Below are positions 15,549 to 24,752 of a stretch of DNA of 54,832 nt, piece after piece (positions within the stretch are counted from its first letter, which is position 1; each line of letters starts with the position of its first letter). A model generated the notes under the pieces. It was given only the letters and a program-made list of their open reading frames with translations. It made no database searches and was not told the origin of the DNA. The position numbers and the translations under genes were made by a program. The stretch is from contig DIEM01000022.1 in NCBI GenBank assembly GCA_002418625.1, positions 34,079 to 88,910 on the forward strand. Direction: 5' to 3'. Origin of the DNA: Firmicutes bacterium UBA5774 (GTDB lineage: Bacteria; Bacillota; Clostridia; Peptostreptococcales; Anaerovoracaceae).

Positions 15549-16820
15549 CTATTTGAAGCTTTCATAGGTGCGTTTCAGAAGGACGATGGCCTGTTCCCTG
15601 CTCGTATTGCTAAGCGGCATGATCATGTTGCCTCCGGTCCCCTTCATGATCCCATTTTTGCTGGCGAATTTGACCGAATCCATCGCCCAGTTTGCAATAT
15701 TGGCCTGATCCGCGAATGCCGCGACGCCGGTCGTATTCGTACTCAGCGCCGGGTCATTGGCCTTCAGGGCCCGCGTGATCATCACGCATATTTCCTGACG
15801 GGTGATGGCGGCTTCCGGTGAAAAGGTCGTATCGGAGGTGCCCTTGATTATACCGAGTTCAAATGCCTTCAGCACTTCCTGGTCGGCCGTATCCATAAAC
15901 GGATTATTGATGGCGACCAGCGCAGTTTCGCCGCTGAGCGCCTCATATAGCTTGACGGCGATGGCGCTGAACTCCCTTCTGGTGATATTCTTGCCGAAAT
16001 TGTTCAGAATGCCGTCGGTAGTCAGTCCGGCGGCATACGCCTCAAGAATCTCAGCCTCCGCCCAGTCGCTGGCCGCGCTGACATCGATGCTGCCGTTCGC
16101 AGGCTCTTCCGGGACCTCGGGCACAGCTGCCGCTTCGGGCACCACGACGCCCTGCGGCTGTGACGTGGAGCCTCCGAAGTAGCCGATCACTTCGATCCTA
16201 TAAAAATATGTATTGCCCGGGATCACCGTCGAATCTATATAATGACTGTCATCGGTCGAGTCAATATTCGCATAGGTGCCCCCTTCTATTTTCCGATGGA
16301 TCACGAAATAATCCGTCAACTCCGGCGAGCTGCTGTTCCACACCAGATTGACGGCGTTGTTGCTGCCATAGACGGCGGAGACGCCTGTCGGCGCGCCGGG
16401 CTGTATCAGGTCGACTCTTGCTTCATTGCTGTAAGCGGAATTGCCGGCGCCATTTATTGCGCGGACCTGATAGAAGACCGGTGTGAACATGCCGTAATTT
16501 AAAGTGAGCTGGTCCGTGTAGGAAGTCGTGCCTGCAGGCAGTGTGACCAGGTCATTCGCATAAGTGGTCCCGTTGACTCTCCGTTGAATGACGAAGCCCG
16601 TCTCATTGCTGCTGTTGTCCTCCCAAGTCAACTTTACAGTGATGTTGGAGGAGAGCTCAGCTTCCATATCCGAAGGTGCTGACGGAATAAAGTCAATCTT
16701 CGGAATGTCGATCACCGGCTCGTAGATCGCGATCCCCCATGCCGGCTGCAGCGATAAGCCGACCAGCAGCAGGGCCATTAAAATTGCCGTCAGGATAGCA
16801 GGTGCCTTTTTTCTTTTCAT
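15549..16820 (-). CDS. Secreted fibronectin type III / S-layer homology protein
   Basis: The 423-residue protein starts with a signal peptide (basic MKRKK, hydrophobic core, cut near AWG). Two fibronectin type III domains follow (about 48-140 and 143-228, each with the TYFYRIEVI- or FYQVRAIN-like strand). Three S-layer homology repeats follow (about 245-300, 305-355, 368-423, with FSPEAAITRQEICVMITRAL). SLH repeats anchor proteins to secondary cell-wall polymers, so this is a surface protein of a Gram-positive envelope. The FnIII domains may bind a polymer or a partner. GTGAGG lies before the ATG. Confidence 0.85.
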   Translation of the reverse strand: MKRKKAPAILTAILMALLLVGLSLQPAWGIAIYEPVIDIPKIDFIPSAPSDMEAELSSNITVKLTWEDNSSNETGFVIQRRVNGTTYANDLVTLPAGTTSYTDQLTLNYGMFTPVFYQVRAINGAGNSAYSNEARVDLIQPGAPTGVSAVYGSNNAVNLVWNSSSPELTDYFVIHRKIEGGTYANIDSTDDSHYIDSTVIPGNTYFYRIEVIGYFGGSTSQPQGVVVPEAAAVPEVPEEPANGSIDVSAASDWAEAEILEAYAAGLTTDGILNNFGKNITRREFSAIAVKLYEALSGETALVAINNPFMDTADQEVLKAFELGIIKGTSDTTFSPEAAITRQEICVMITRALKANDPALSTNTTGVAAFADQANIANWAMDSVKFASKNGIMKGTGGNMIMPLSNTSREQAIVLLKRTYESFK

Positions 16821-16883
16821 AATGGTTCCTCACTTTCAGAAATTTTTCGTTTCCTGATTTTTTCTTGTCCGGCCAATCCATTC

Positions 16884-16900
16884 CTCGTGTATGACACGAG
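16884..16900. repeat. Perfect inverted repeat after the helicase gene
   Basis: CTCGTGT-ATG-ACACGAG, a 7-bp perfect dyad, directly follows the stop codon of the helicase gene (16901-16903, minus strand). No T-run follows, so it may be an operator for the gene at 16820 or a 3'-end hairpin rather than a full terminator. Confidence 0.5.
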
Positions 16901-19825
16901 TCAATCCATATTACTATTATGATGCAGATAATTATAGATATTATCATCAACCGGGCATTTCATGATAAAATTTATATTAACGATTGGCAATTCATCACCT
17001 TTATCGTTTTTTATTGTCATCTCATTGAAATCAACAGGCTCAATGTCCCCCATATAATAAAATTCAGAGCTTTCCGCGTCAGACTTTTTGATGAACAGTA
17101 AAATGCGCAAGCCCTTATTCTTATGATCTTTTATGTCTTGAACTTCTGATGATTCCATTCTTATGCGGTTTCGAGTCATCCAATGAAATTTACGACTGTT
17201 TATAAAATAATCTTCATAATTCGTACTTTTACTGATATCCGCGTCCTTTGAATATGTAACAAAAATCGGGCATGAATCATGCTTGATCCTGTAGCCATAA
17301 AGCACGGAGGATTCGTCCCTCGGCCAGTTCAGAATCCGGCAAACATCCTTTCTGGAATACTTCTGATATAGAACAAACCCGCGATGATACCGGCCAGCAT
17401 CAAATTGTACATTGAACTTATACAGAGCGTATTCTAAAGCATCGTTTAAGTGAGCTACTAAAACGGGGGCTTCCATCAGATTTTTAAAGGCCTGCGTTCT
17501 GGTCAGGCAATCATTGTCTTGAACAATCAATTCTTGTGTATTGTATTTTCGTCTGTCGGAGTCTTTGAAAAAGGCTCCGTTTATATAATTGACCGCCGCC
17601 GCAATATTTTCTTTGAATCTCGAAAAATCAATAACCGTATAGTTGCCTGCCATGATTATATGCAAGCTGTTTATCGGAATGGAATCCGCTTCCATCAATG
17701 CCTTGATGATCAGCACCTCTTCAATTCTTTTGCCATTCAGCACTTCCTTCGAGAAAAAATTGAGCGTGTTGATTTGTAATGGATCCAACAAATCCACGGA
17801 TAATTTTTCCTGCTTTGCGACATAATTGTAGAACGAACCATGGCGTATGACATACGTGAAAGGATCCCGGCTTCCATGCCCTATGAAATCCATCATTTTA
17901 GGAACATGGCCCAGTTTATATTTTAGCAGCATATAGTCCTTCTTAAGATCCGCGCTGCTATTTACATTGGCGAAATCTATGGCATCATATATTCTTTCTT
18001 GTGTTACGCGATCGAAATTTACGGTCGAAGCACCAGGTATGAAGCTGCTTCCGCTCGAGACAAGGCGGCGGATTGTGTCTTTATTATATGAATTATCGCC
18101 ATATAGAGCGATTGGCACAAGATAATTATTGGAATAATTCCCAATGAAGTCAATGACTGTCAGGTATTCTTTGTGTCTGGATTTCCTAAGCCCGCGGCCG
18201 AGCTGCTGAACAAATACGATCGCCGATTGAGTAGGCCTAAGCATTATTATTTGGTTCACCGATGGGATATCAACCCCTTCATTGAATATATCGACCGTAA
18301 AAATATAATCCAAAGCTTCTTCGCCATCATTCATCTCAAGGCGGTCGATACACTGTTCTCTTTGTTCTTCGCTGCTGTCTCCCGACAGCGCAACTGTTTC
18401 CCAGCCCCGCTTGTTGAACTCATCGGATAATCTTGTTGCCTCTTCAATTCTGCTGCAGAAAACAAGGCCCTTGATTCGACCGTGATCACATCCGAAGAGT
18501 CTCGCATTGAATATTATTTTTTCAACTCTTTCGCTGCATGTCAACTTGTTAAAACCGGCATGATCATCCAGCAGAACGCCATCGACAGAAATATCGCTTA
18601 TCCCATAGTAGTGAAACGGCACCAGCATATCTTCTTTCAATGCATTATGCAAACGGATCTCAAATGCGATATTATAATCGAACGCATTAAAAATATCATA
18701 CCCGTCGGTTCTTTCAGGCGTTGCAGACATACCTAGAATAAACTCCGGTGTAAAATAATTTATGATTTTTTGATATGTTTCGGCTCCCGACCGATGGACT
18801 TCATCAATCACGATATAATCAAAATGGTCTCGGGGAAAAGAACTTAGAATTTCATTTTTTGATAATGTTTGAATTGTCGAGAAAAGATAATCACCGCTAA
18901 GGTTCTTTGAACGTCCGCACAGCAAACCCATGGATTTCTCTTTGCCAAACACCATTTCGAATGTACGCTTCGCAGCTCTGGCAATATTCTCCCGGTGAAC
19001 GACGAAAAGAAATCGCTTGGGGTCATACTTTTTTACGTCAAATGCCGATAAATACGTTTTGCCTGTGCCTGTCGCAGAAATTATCAACGCTTTATTTTTC
19101 GAATCGCAACGCAATCCTTCAAGCGCTTTCAGCGCCTCAACCTGCATTTTATTGGGAGAAACCCTGTGAATAGTGTCTAAATGCGATGCCAAATTTTGCT
19201 TTTGGCTCGATTTATTTTCAGCTTGCTGCGCATCATAAATTTTTTTATATTGAATTACCCACTCGGCGTCCACCATGGTCGAGCATGAATATAAATTATC
19301 AAAATCCTCCATCGTCTTTTGGATCAAGGAGCCTTCCTTCGTGGAAATTACTTTGACATTCCATTCTTTATTGATGCAAAGCGCAGTTCCCGTCAAATTG
19401 CTGCTGCCGACAATCAAAGAATACGTATCGCCTTTACGGAAGACATATCCCTTTGCATGGAAATTTCCTTCCGTAATAATACGAACGTCAATGTTTCCTA
19501 ATTCAATAAGCCGATCAAGCGCTCTGGGTTCAGTGAAATTCTGATATTGCGAAGCTATGATTTTGCCTCGGACACCTTTGGACTGCAGCTCAATCAATGT
19601 ATTCACGAGTGTGGAGACACCGCTGTTGGTTACAAATGCAACCGAAAAGAAAAATTCATCGCACTTCTTCAGCTCGCTGATTATACTCGTCAGCACCTTG
19701 GTCCCTGAATCGGTATTATTGACAAGAAGTTTTGGCTGAAACGTCTCTAAGGATACGGAGGTCCCGTCGATCAAGCCAGTGTATATTCCCTTTACAAGCT
19801 CTTCCTTAGAATCAATTTCGTTCAA
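16901..19825 (-). CDS. PLD-nuclease / superfamily 2 helicase / DUF3427 protein
   Basis: The 974-residue protein combines an N-terminal phospholipase D-like domain (about 30-190, NFHAKGYVF then GSSNLTGTAL) and a superfamily 2 helicase core. The core shows SATGTGKT near residue 250, a DEVH box in IDEVHRSGA, MSATPERTDGYD, and the motif VI region QLGRGLRKSRHK. A C-terminal DUF3427 module (about 800-970, RKDVCRILNWP) follows. Such proteins are often found in defence islands. The TTG start overlaps the NUDIX stop by 4 nt, so the two are translationally coupled. Base composition looks more A+T-rich than in the neighbours, consistent with acquisition by transfer. Confidence 0.85.
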   Translation of the reverse strand: MNEIDSKEELVKGIYTGLIDGTSVSLETFQPKLLVNNTDSGTKVLTSIISELKKCDEFFFSVAFVTNSGVSTLVNTLIELQSKGVRGKIIASQYQNFTEPRALDRLIELGNIDVRIITEGNFHAKGYVFRKGDTYSLIVGSSNLTGTALCINKEWNVKVISTKEGSLIQKTMEDFDNLYSCSTMVDAEWVIQYKKIYDAQQAENKSSQKQNLASHLDTIHRVSPNKMQVEALKALEGLRCDSKNKALIISATGTGKTYLSAFDVKKYDPKRFLFVVHRENIARAAKRTFEMVFGKEKSMGLLCGRSKNLSGDYLFSTIQTLSKNEILSSFPRDHFDYIVIDEVHRSGAETYQKIINYFTPEFILGMSATPERTDGYDIFNAFDYNIAFEIRLHNALKEDMLVPFHYYGISDISVDGVLLDDHAGFNKLTCSERVEKIIFNARLFGCDHGRIKGLVFCSRIEEATRLSDEFNKRGWETVALSGDSSEEQREQCIDRLEMNDGEEALDYIFTVDIFNEGVDIPSVNQIIMLRPTQSAIVFVQQLGRGLRKSRHKEYLTVIDFIGNYSNNYLVPIALYGDNSYNKDTIRRLVSSGSSFIPGASTVNFDRVTQERIYDAIDFANVNSSADLKKDYMLLKYKLGHVPKMMDFIGHGSRDPFTYVIRHGSFYNYVAKQEKLSVDLLDPLQINTLNFFSKEVLNGKRIEEVLIIKALMEADSIPINSLHIIMAGNYTVIDFSRFKENIAAAVNYINGAFFKDSDRRKYNTQELIVQDNDCLTRTQAFKNLMEAPVLVAHLNDALEYALYKFNVQFDAGRYHRGFVLYQKYSRKDVCRILNWPRDESSVLYGYRIKHDSCPIFVTYSKDADISKSTNYEDYFINSRKFHWMTRNRIRMESSEVQDIKDHKNKGLRILLFIKKSDAESSEFYYMGDIEPVDFNEMTIKNDKGDELPIVNINFIMKCPVDDNIYNYLHHNSNMD

Positions 19826-20229
19826 GCCAATACACTTCCTTCCAATTTCTTTACGATAGGAATGTCCGCGGAAGCCCAGTCCAATGTATGCAGTTCAGAT
19901 TTATCAAGCCATTGATGTGCAGCATGTTCTTTTCTTGTAAAACAATTATTGCTCACACGGCAGAGATAAGAATGCATTGTGATCGAGAAATCCGGATAAT
20001 CATGATGGACTGTGAGAAAATAGTCCTTATCGCTGATCTCGACTTCTATATCCATTTCCTCGCGTAGTTCCCGAGTCAAGGCTTCGATGTTGCTTTCGCC
20101 CGGTTCAATTTTGCCGCCCGGAAATTCATATTTGTATGAGACATAATGATACTTTCCTGCATTTCTCTGCATGCACAAGATCTTGCCATTCCAAAGGATT
20201 ATTGCCGCAACAACTTCTATATGCTTCAT
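19822..20229 (-). CDS. NUDIX hydrolase (MutT-like NTP pyrophosphohydrolase)
   Basis: The roughly 135-residue protein carries the NUDIX box as GGKIEPGESNIEALTRELRE-E (about residues 37-58) and MutT-like features. An EFPGGK motif precedes the box. Likely reaction: hydrolysis of a (deoxy)nucleoside triphosphate, or an oxidised one, to the monophosphate. I chose the ATG at 20229 (GGAG 7 nt upstream) over an upstream in-frame ATG at 20277. Its stop overlaps the helicase start (TTGA), so it probably works with that protein and not as a stand-alone house-cleaning enzyme. Confidence 0.88.
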   Translation of the reverse strand: MKHIEVVAAIILWNGKILCMQRNAGKYHYVSYKYEFPGGKIEPGESNIEALTRELREEMDIEVEISDKDYFLTVHHDYPDFSITMHSYLCRVSNNCFTRKEHAAHQWLDKSELHTLDWASADIPIVKKLEGSVLA

Positions 20230-20416
20230 CTCATTCTCCACGCAAATTAATTTTTTCTGAATTTCTATTAGAATCAATTAGAATTATTATACAACATTAT
20301 GACCGAAAAAATAAGTGGTATGGCAAATCATGATTTATCGTTCGATTATGCAGGATGTAAATATGAATGCTTGCGATAGATTGGCCGATAATTGCGATCG
20401 TGTAACTTATTATTGC

Positions 20417-20432
20417 CAAATATCGATATTTG
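20417..20432. repeat. 16-bp perfect palindrome, possible operator
   Basis: CAAATATCGATATTTG is fully self-complementary. It lies in the 286-bp divergent region between the NUDIX gene (start 20229) and the ATPase gene (start 20516), about 35 bp before the -35 of the ATPase promoter. A regulator could bind there. The rest of this interval shows only the promoter at 20467. Confidence 0.45.
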
Positions 20433-20466
20433 TTATCATTTATTATAAATATACTTTACATATATA

Positions 20467-20495
20467 TTGACTATGTTTGATATTTGCCTTATAAT
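20467..20495 (+). promoter_or_regulatory. Near-consensus promoter of the DUF4143 ATPase
   Basis: TTGACT (20467-20472) and TATAAT (20490-20495) are separated by 17 bp. The start of transcription would be near 20502, leaving a 5' untranslated region of only about 14 nt that contains just the ribosome binding site. Confidence 0.75.
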
Positions 20496-20515
20496 GTTTA
20501 CAAGAGGTGGTTAAA

Positions 20516-21964
20516 ATGTCTATTACAACAAAAGATGGGATCCTGAAGGTTCTTACAGCTTTCAATCCGTGGTGGAAAACCGGTGCCGTTCATTCCAGTT
20601 TTGCAAAAAGATATAAGCGCTTTGCGTATTATGAAGCCACGAGGCGACTGGACCAGTCAGATTTAAAAAGAACAGTTGTATTGACAGGTGCCCGTCGAGT
20701 CGGTAAAACAACAATTCAGTACCAGATAATCGATGCATTGTTGAAGAAAGGGATCCCACCGCAGAAGATCGTGTTCATTTCCCTGGATCATCCGATGCTG
20801 AAGTTAAGTGGATTCAATGATATCCTTGAATGCTACCATGAGAATGTTTATGCCTACAAGGACGTTTATTATTTTTTTGATGAGATCCAATACGCCTCCG
20901 ACTGGGACAAATGGCTGAAAACGATCTACGATCTGCAGCCCGACACGCATATGGTCGCCACCGGCTCAGCAAGTCCCGCGCTTGTTAAGGGCGGGGCGGA
21001 AAGCGGCGCCGGACGTTGGAGCATTATTCAGGTCCCAACGCTTTCTTTCTACGAGTATTGCGCGTTGATAGGCGTAGACGACGTCGAACTTGATGACGCT
21101 GTCCGGCCTACTTCGTTTGCCGCGCTTACTCAGCAGCAGCGCGCACAGGTCATGCTCAAGCTGGCAGCCGTTCAAAATCATTTTATTCGCTATCTTCAAG
21201 TCGGGGGTTTTCCTGAACTTGCGCTTTCCGATAATGATTTGATGGCGCAGCAGATCATGCGGGAGGATGTTGTTGATAAAGTGCTGAAAAAGGATTTGCC
21301 GTCATTGTACAATATCCGAAATTCGACAGAATTGGAGCGTATTTTCCTTTATTTATGCTATGTGTCCTCGGAAATCGTATCGATCGATGCCATATCCAAA
21401 GAACTCAACGGGGTTTCCCGCCCGACAGTCGAAAATTACATACGCTATTTGGAAAGTGCCAATCTGATATATTTAAGTTATCCCGTCGAGCTTGGCGGTA
21501 AAAAAGTATTGAAATCCAGCCCCAAAATATATATTGCTGACGCGGCAATCAGAAATGCCGTATTGATGGACGATGATATCCTTGCAAATCCGGAGGAAAT
21601 GGGTAAAGTTGTTGAAACCTCAGTCTATAAGCATGTCGCTGCATTCTACTATCAGCGCGCGACCCGCATCGGATATTATCGGGGCGGGCGAAGGAATAAA
21701 GAAATCGACATCGTTGTCGATTACCCCAATATCAAAAACATCCTTATCGAAGTCAAGTACCGCGAACATGCTGCGATTCCTGACGACGACGCGATTTGTG
21801 AGCTCAGTGGCAACGCTGTGGCGTCGATCATCGTTACAAAGAGAGCCGATGATTTTGGACTGCAGGACACGCCGGGCGGAAAGAAGCTCATCCGTATGCC
21901 AGCCTTTGCATTTCTTTATCTGCTCGGCCATGCCGAAAAGCATGGCTATAGGGGATCGGATTGA
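20516..21964 (+). CDS. AAA_14/DUF4143 ATPase
   Basis: The roughly 482-residue protein has a P-loop (GARRVGKT, about residue 61) and Walker B (YYFFDEIQYASDW). Next come a winged-helix-like middle region (ISKELNGVSRPTVENYIRYLES) and a DUF4143 C-terminal part. That part contains a nuclease-like pattern: NKEIDIVVDY followed by LIEVKYRE. The family is widespread in prokaryotes and its role is unclear. I chose the ATG at 20516 with AGAGGTGG 5 nt upstream. It is next to the helicase-NUDIX pair but on the other strand, so a link is uncertain. Its 3' end overlaps the convergent dehydrogenase gene by 19 nt. Confidence 0.85.
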   Translation: MSITTKDGILKVLTAFNPWWKTGAVHSSFAKRYKRFAYYEATRRLDQSDLKRTVVLTGARRVGKTTIQYQIIDALLKKGIPPQKIVFISLDHPMLKLSGFNDILECYHENVYAYKDVYYFFDEIQYASDWDKWLKTIYDLQPDTHMVATGSASPALVKGGAESGAGRWSIIQVPTLSFYEYCALIGVDDVELDDAVRPTSFAALTQQQRAQVMLKLAAVQNHFIRYLQVGGFPELALSDNDLMAQQIMREDVVDKVLKKDLPSLYNIRNSTELERIFLYLCYVSSEIVSIDAISKELNGVSRPTVENYIRYLESANLIYLSYPVELGGKKVLKSSPKIYIADAAIRNAVLMDDDILANPEEMGKVVETSVYKHVAAFYYQRATRIGYYRGGRRNKEIDIVVDYPNIKNILIEVKYREHAAIPDDDAICELSGNAVASIIVTKRADDFGLQDTPGGKKLIRMPAFAFLYLLGHAEKHGYRGSD

Positions 21965-22887
21965 CTTCTGCCGAGCGCTGCAATGATCGACTTCACAGAT
22001 AGACTTACGGAATTGTCGGTCGCTTTTCCTGTGTAAAAGGCAATATGCGGCGTCGCGATGACATTGTCGAGCTTCGCCATGCGAAGGTCGGCTGGAGGCT
22101 CCTGCTCGTAGACATCGATCGCGGCTCCTGCGATCCTGCCGGCCGCCAGTGCTTCATAGAGCGCATCGTTGTCGATAAGCTCGGCCCGCGCCGTATTGAT
22201 AAGAAACGCGCCGCTTTTCATCAAATCGATAAGCCTCCTGTCGATGATGCCAGCCGTCCCTTCATTGACCTTGAGGTGAAGGGAAATGATGTCGCTTCGC
22301 CTGAACAGCTCGTCGAGCGACACATATTGAACATTGTGTTTTCCCGACAGTTCTTCCGCTCGTGTCCTTCCGTAGACCAGCACGTCGGCGCCCAGCGCTG
22401 CCGCCTTCTTTGCGACGATCGATCCGATGTTGCCGGCACCCACAACGCCGATCGTCGATCCGTCGATCTCGATGCCCTTCATGCCGGTGATCGTCCACGC
22501 GCCGCTTTTCATGCTCGCATCGCCCTTTGGGATCTGCCTGGCGGCAGAAAACATCAGCGCAATAGCGAATTCGGCAACTGCCATGTTGCCGTAGCCCTCG
22601 ATGTTAAGGACCCCGACCCCTTTTTCCGCGGCGCGGACAACATCCACGAACGTATTGACGCCGGTTCCGCTGAACTGAAGCAGCTTAAGCTTCGGAAGCC
22701 TGTCAAGCACATAATTCGAAATCTGCATGATGCCGAAAATGATGACATCTGCATCCCTGCCTCTCCGGATCGCTTCTTCATCCGAATCTGGCACTCCCTG
22801 GTACAATTCGACCTCTCCATACTGCCTGAGCGGTTCGATCAGCTCCGTATTGACATATTCCTTTCCATCGATAAAAACAAACTTCAT
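21946..22887 (-). CDS. D-isomer-specific 2-hydroxyacid dehydrogenase
   Basis: The roughly 313-residue protein has the NAD-binding GVVGAGNIGSIVAKKA motif (about residue 145). It also shows the family catalytic pattern: an arginine in NTARAELIDNDAL, a glutamate in DVYEQEPP, and a histidine in ATPHIAFYT. It would reduce a 2-keto acid or oxidise a D-2-hydroxy acid with NAD(P). The substrate (phosphoglycerate, lactate, glyoxylate-like) cannot be assigned. I chose the ATG at 22887 because AAGGAGCC lies just upstream. It is divergent from the MerR-methyltransferase gene. Confidence 0.88.
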   Translation of the reverse strand: MKFVFIDGKEYVNTELIEPLRQYGEVELYQGVPDSDEEAIRRGRDADVIIFGIMQISNYVLDRLPKLKLLQFSGTGVNTFVDVVRAAEKGVGVLNIEGYGNMAVAEFAIALMFSAARQIPKGDASMKSGAWTITGMKGIEIDGSTIGVVGAGNIGSIVAKKAAALGADVLVYGRTRAEELSGKHNVQYVSLDELFRRSDIISLHLKVNEGTAGIIDRRLIDLMKSGAFLINTARAELIDNDALYEALAAGRIAGAAIDVYEQEPPADLRMAKLDNVIATPHIAFYTGKATDNSVSLSVKSIIAALGRSQSDPL

Positions 22888-22915
22888 GACAGGCTCCTTC
22901 CATGGTTTCCCGATC

Positions 22916-22944
22916 TTGCTCAAAACTTTGATTTATACTATTAT
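22916..22944 (+). promoter_or_regulatory. Probable promoter of the MerR-methyltransferase gene
   Basis: TTGCTC (22916-22921) and TATTAT (22939-22944) are 17 bp apart and point toward the gene at 23053. A TATAAT on the opposite strand in the same A+T-rich patch may serve the divergent dehydrogenase gene. Confidence 0.45.
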
Positions 22945-23052
22945 ACAGCAATTATCAAATCTAATAAACGATGGATAACTTGCTTCGAATATGCTACCCT
23001 GATGATGATGGATCTCAGCGGAAAAACCGGCGGCGCCGGGAGAAAGGATCCC

Positions 23053-24078
23053 ATGAACACGAAGGAAGTATGCCGAAAATTATCCGTTACACCGAAAATG
23101 CTTCGTGTCTACGAGACGCAGAAGCTGATTTCGCCTGTACGATGCGAAAACAACTACAGGGACTATTCGATTGAAGACATCCTTAAGATACAGATCATCA
23201 TGGTGTTGCGGGATCTGGGCTTCTCCCTCAGGGAGATCAGCTCCGTCCTTGACTTCAACAAATCGGAGAACGATTATCTCCACAGCTTCTATATCCAGTC
23301 CAAGGCCATCGAAAGCAAGATCAACGAACTCAACAACGCGAAGGACCGGCTCAACGGAGCGATCAATGAACTTCTGCGCACGGAAGGCAAAGAAGTCAAG
23401 ATCACCGAAGCCATATTCCCTTCCGGGAAAGACAATGAGAAGACGATTTATCAGGAAATGGTCGACCGCTGGAATTTTGACCTTATGGCTGTGGATTACG
23501 TGAATCGCTATTTAAAGGAAGATATCGCCTATCTCAATTCCATCCGCGCAGCGCAAAGCCTCATCCGAAAATTCCCGCCCGACACACGCATGCTTGATAT
23601 CGGCGGCGGCACCTGCAATCTCTGGAGCGGCTTTGGCCCCGCTACGCTCCTGACTGTCCTTGACAAAAGCCTCCCGATGATATTAGCGGCAAAGGAAAGT
23701 GCCCCTTGGGCCCGCTACATCATGGATGATATCTTGAAATTGGATACCAGGAAATATGATTGTTTCGACCTTGTACTGTCAACTTTTACGCTCCATCACA
23801 TACAAAGCGACATGCAGCAAATCGCAATCCAGAACATGATCGGCCTTTCCTGCCCCAAGGGCAGCGTTTTGATCATAGACAGGAGCTTCCGGGACAGACG
23901 CGAACGGGATGCCAGGGAAAAAATGCTGATCGAAAAAGGAGATCAGGAAGCACTTGATATTTTTCATTCCGAATTCTACCCGATAGTCGAGGATGTCGTT
24001 CGGCTCGTACGCGGGCTTGGCCGCCAGATCGAAGCCTTCCCGGTCGAAGAGAATATCTGGGGCTACCGTATATATTGA
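23053..24078 (+). CDS. MerR-family regulator fused to a SAM methyltransferase
   Basis: The roughly 341-residue protein begins with a MerR DNA-binding domain (residues 1-75: TKEVCRKLSVTPKMLRVYE, then LRDLGFSLREISSVLDF) and a dimerisation helix (about 80-120). It continues into a class I methyltransferase domain (about 165-340: MLDIGGGTCNLWSGFG, FDLVLSTFTLHHI). The C-terminal domain takes the place of the usual ligand-binding domain, so SAM or a methylated substrate may be the signal. I chose the ATG at 23053 (GAAAGGATCCC upstream). A promoter with the 19-bp spacer typical of MerR control lies just downstream, so it probably activates the following operon. Confidence 0.85.
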   Translation: MNTKEVCRKLSVTPKMLRVYETQKLISPVRCENNYRDYSIEDILKIQIIMVLRDLGFSLREISSVLDFNKSENDYLHSFYIQSKAIESKINELNNAKDRLNGAINELLRTEGKEVKITEAIFPSGKDNEKTIYQEMVDRWNFDLMAVDYVNRYLKEDIAYLNSIRAAQSLIRKFPPDTRMLDIGGGTCNLWSGFGPATLLTVLDKSLPMILAAKESAPWARYIMDDILKLDTRKYDCFDLVLSTFTLHHIQSDMQQIAIQNMIGLSCPKGSVLIIDRSFRDRRERDAREKMLIEKGDQEALDIFHSEFYPIVEDVVRLVRGLGRQIEAFPVEENIWGYRIY

Positions 24079-24167
24079 TTTTATCACTGCTCTTCAACGC
24101 TTCAAATGCAATCTATGCCTCCTGCCGGAAATTTTCTGAAAATCTTGTTGTTTTTTTTGAAATTCTA

Positions 24168-24198
24168 TTGACACCGCCCTTAGGGCAGGGTTTACGAT
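24168..24198 (+). promoter_or_regulatory. MerR-type promoter (19-bp spacer with central dyad)
   Basis: TTGACA (24168-24173) and TACGAT (24193-24198) are separated by 19 bp. The spacer is G+C-rich with a CCCTTAGGG dyad at its centre and flanking CC/GG. An overlong spacer carrying a palindrome is the hallmark of promoters that MerR-family activators untwist. It lies directly between the MerR-methyltransferase gene and the first gene of the catabolic operon. Confidence 0.75.
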
Positions 24199-24234
24199 GG
24201 AGAAAAATCCGAATAATAGCAAGGGGGTTCTGAA

Positions 24235-24735
24235 ATGAGTAAAATAGTAAACAATCCTGTCATTGACGATCCGCAGATCACTGCCATCCGCAACGCCATC
24301 GAGCATCGCGCGACATGGTTCTACCTTCTTTTCGATGAAATCCGAAAAAGCGGCGGCGACGCAGAGGCGGTCGGCAGGGCCGCGGTGTATCGATGCGGCG
24401 CCTTCCACGGACTTGAAAAGATGTTTAAAAATTGCGCGGATACAAAAGACCTGCGCGAATTTGTGAAGGTGTTTGCCGACGAAACCGGCCTGAAGCTCTT
24501 TGAGATGGAGGTCCTCGAGAACAGCCGCGACAAGCTGAGCCTTGATTTCCACTATTGTCCGCTCGTAACTGCCTGGAAAAAGCTGGGTGCCAGCGACGAG
24601 GAAATCGCTCTGCTCTGCGACATCGCCATGGAAGGCGACCGCGGCATCATATCCCAATTCGATGGATATAAATTCGAGCTGGGGCAGACGATCGCCGCAG
24701 GTGATCCGGTCTGCGAAATCCGCATCAGCAAATAA
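24235..24735 (+). CDS. L-2-amino-thiazoline-4-carboxylic acid hydrolase family protein
   Basis: The 166-residue protein matches the ATC hydrolase family in length and in the C-terminal motif region (SLDFHYCPLVTAWKKLG, then LCDIAMEGDRGII). The founding activity opens the thiazoline ring of L-2-amino-thiazoline-4-carboxylate to a carbamoyl-cysteine. It is the first gene of the operon behind the MerR-type promoter, with AAGGGGG before its ATG. The next gene encodes a cysteine desulfidase, which supports a cysteine-releasing pathway. Homologues exist outside this pathway, so the exact substrate is not certain. Confidence 0.72.
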   Translation: MSKIVNNPVIDDPQITAIRNAIEHRATWFYLLFDEIRKSGGDAEAVGRAAVYRCGAFHGLEKMFKNCADTKDLREFVKVFADETGLKLFEMEVLENSRDKLSLDFHYCPLVTAWKKLGASDEEIALLCDIAMEGDRGIISQFDGYKFELGQTIAAGDPVCEIRISK

Positions 24736-24752
24736 AACGGTTGGAGAGACTA

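Noticed and set aside
22045..23052. Long open frame in phase with the MerR-methyltransferase gene, upstream of its ATG
   Set aside because: It is antisense to the well-supported hydroxyacid dehydrogenase gene and has an arginine/histidine-rich, low-quality translation; the ribosome binding site is at 23053.
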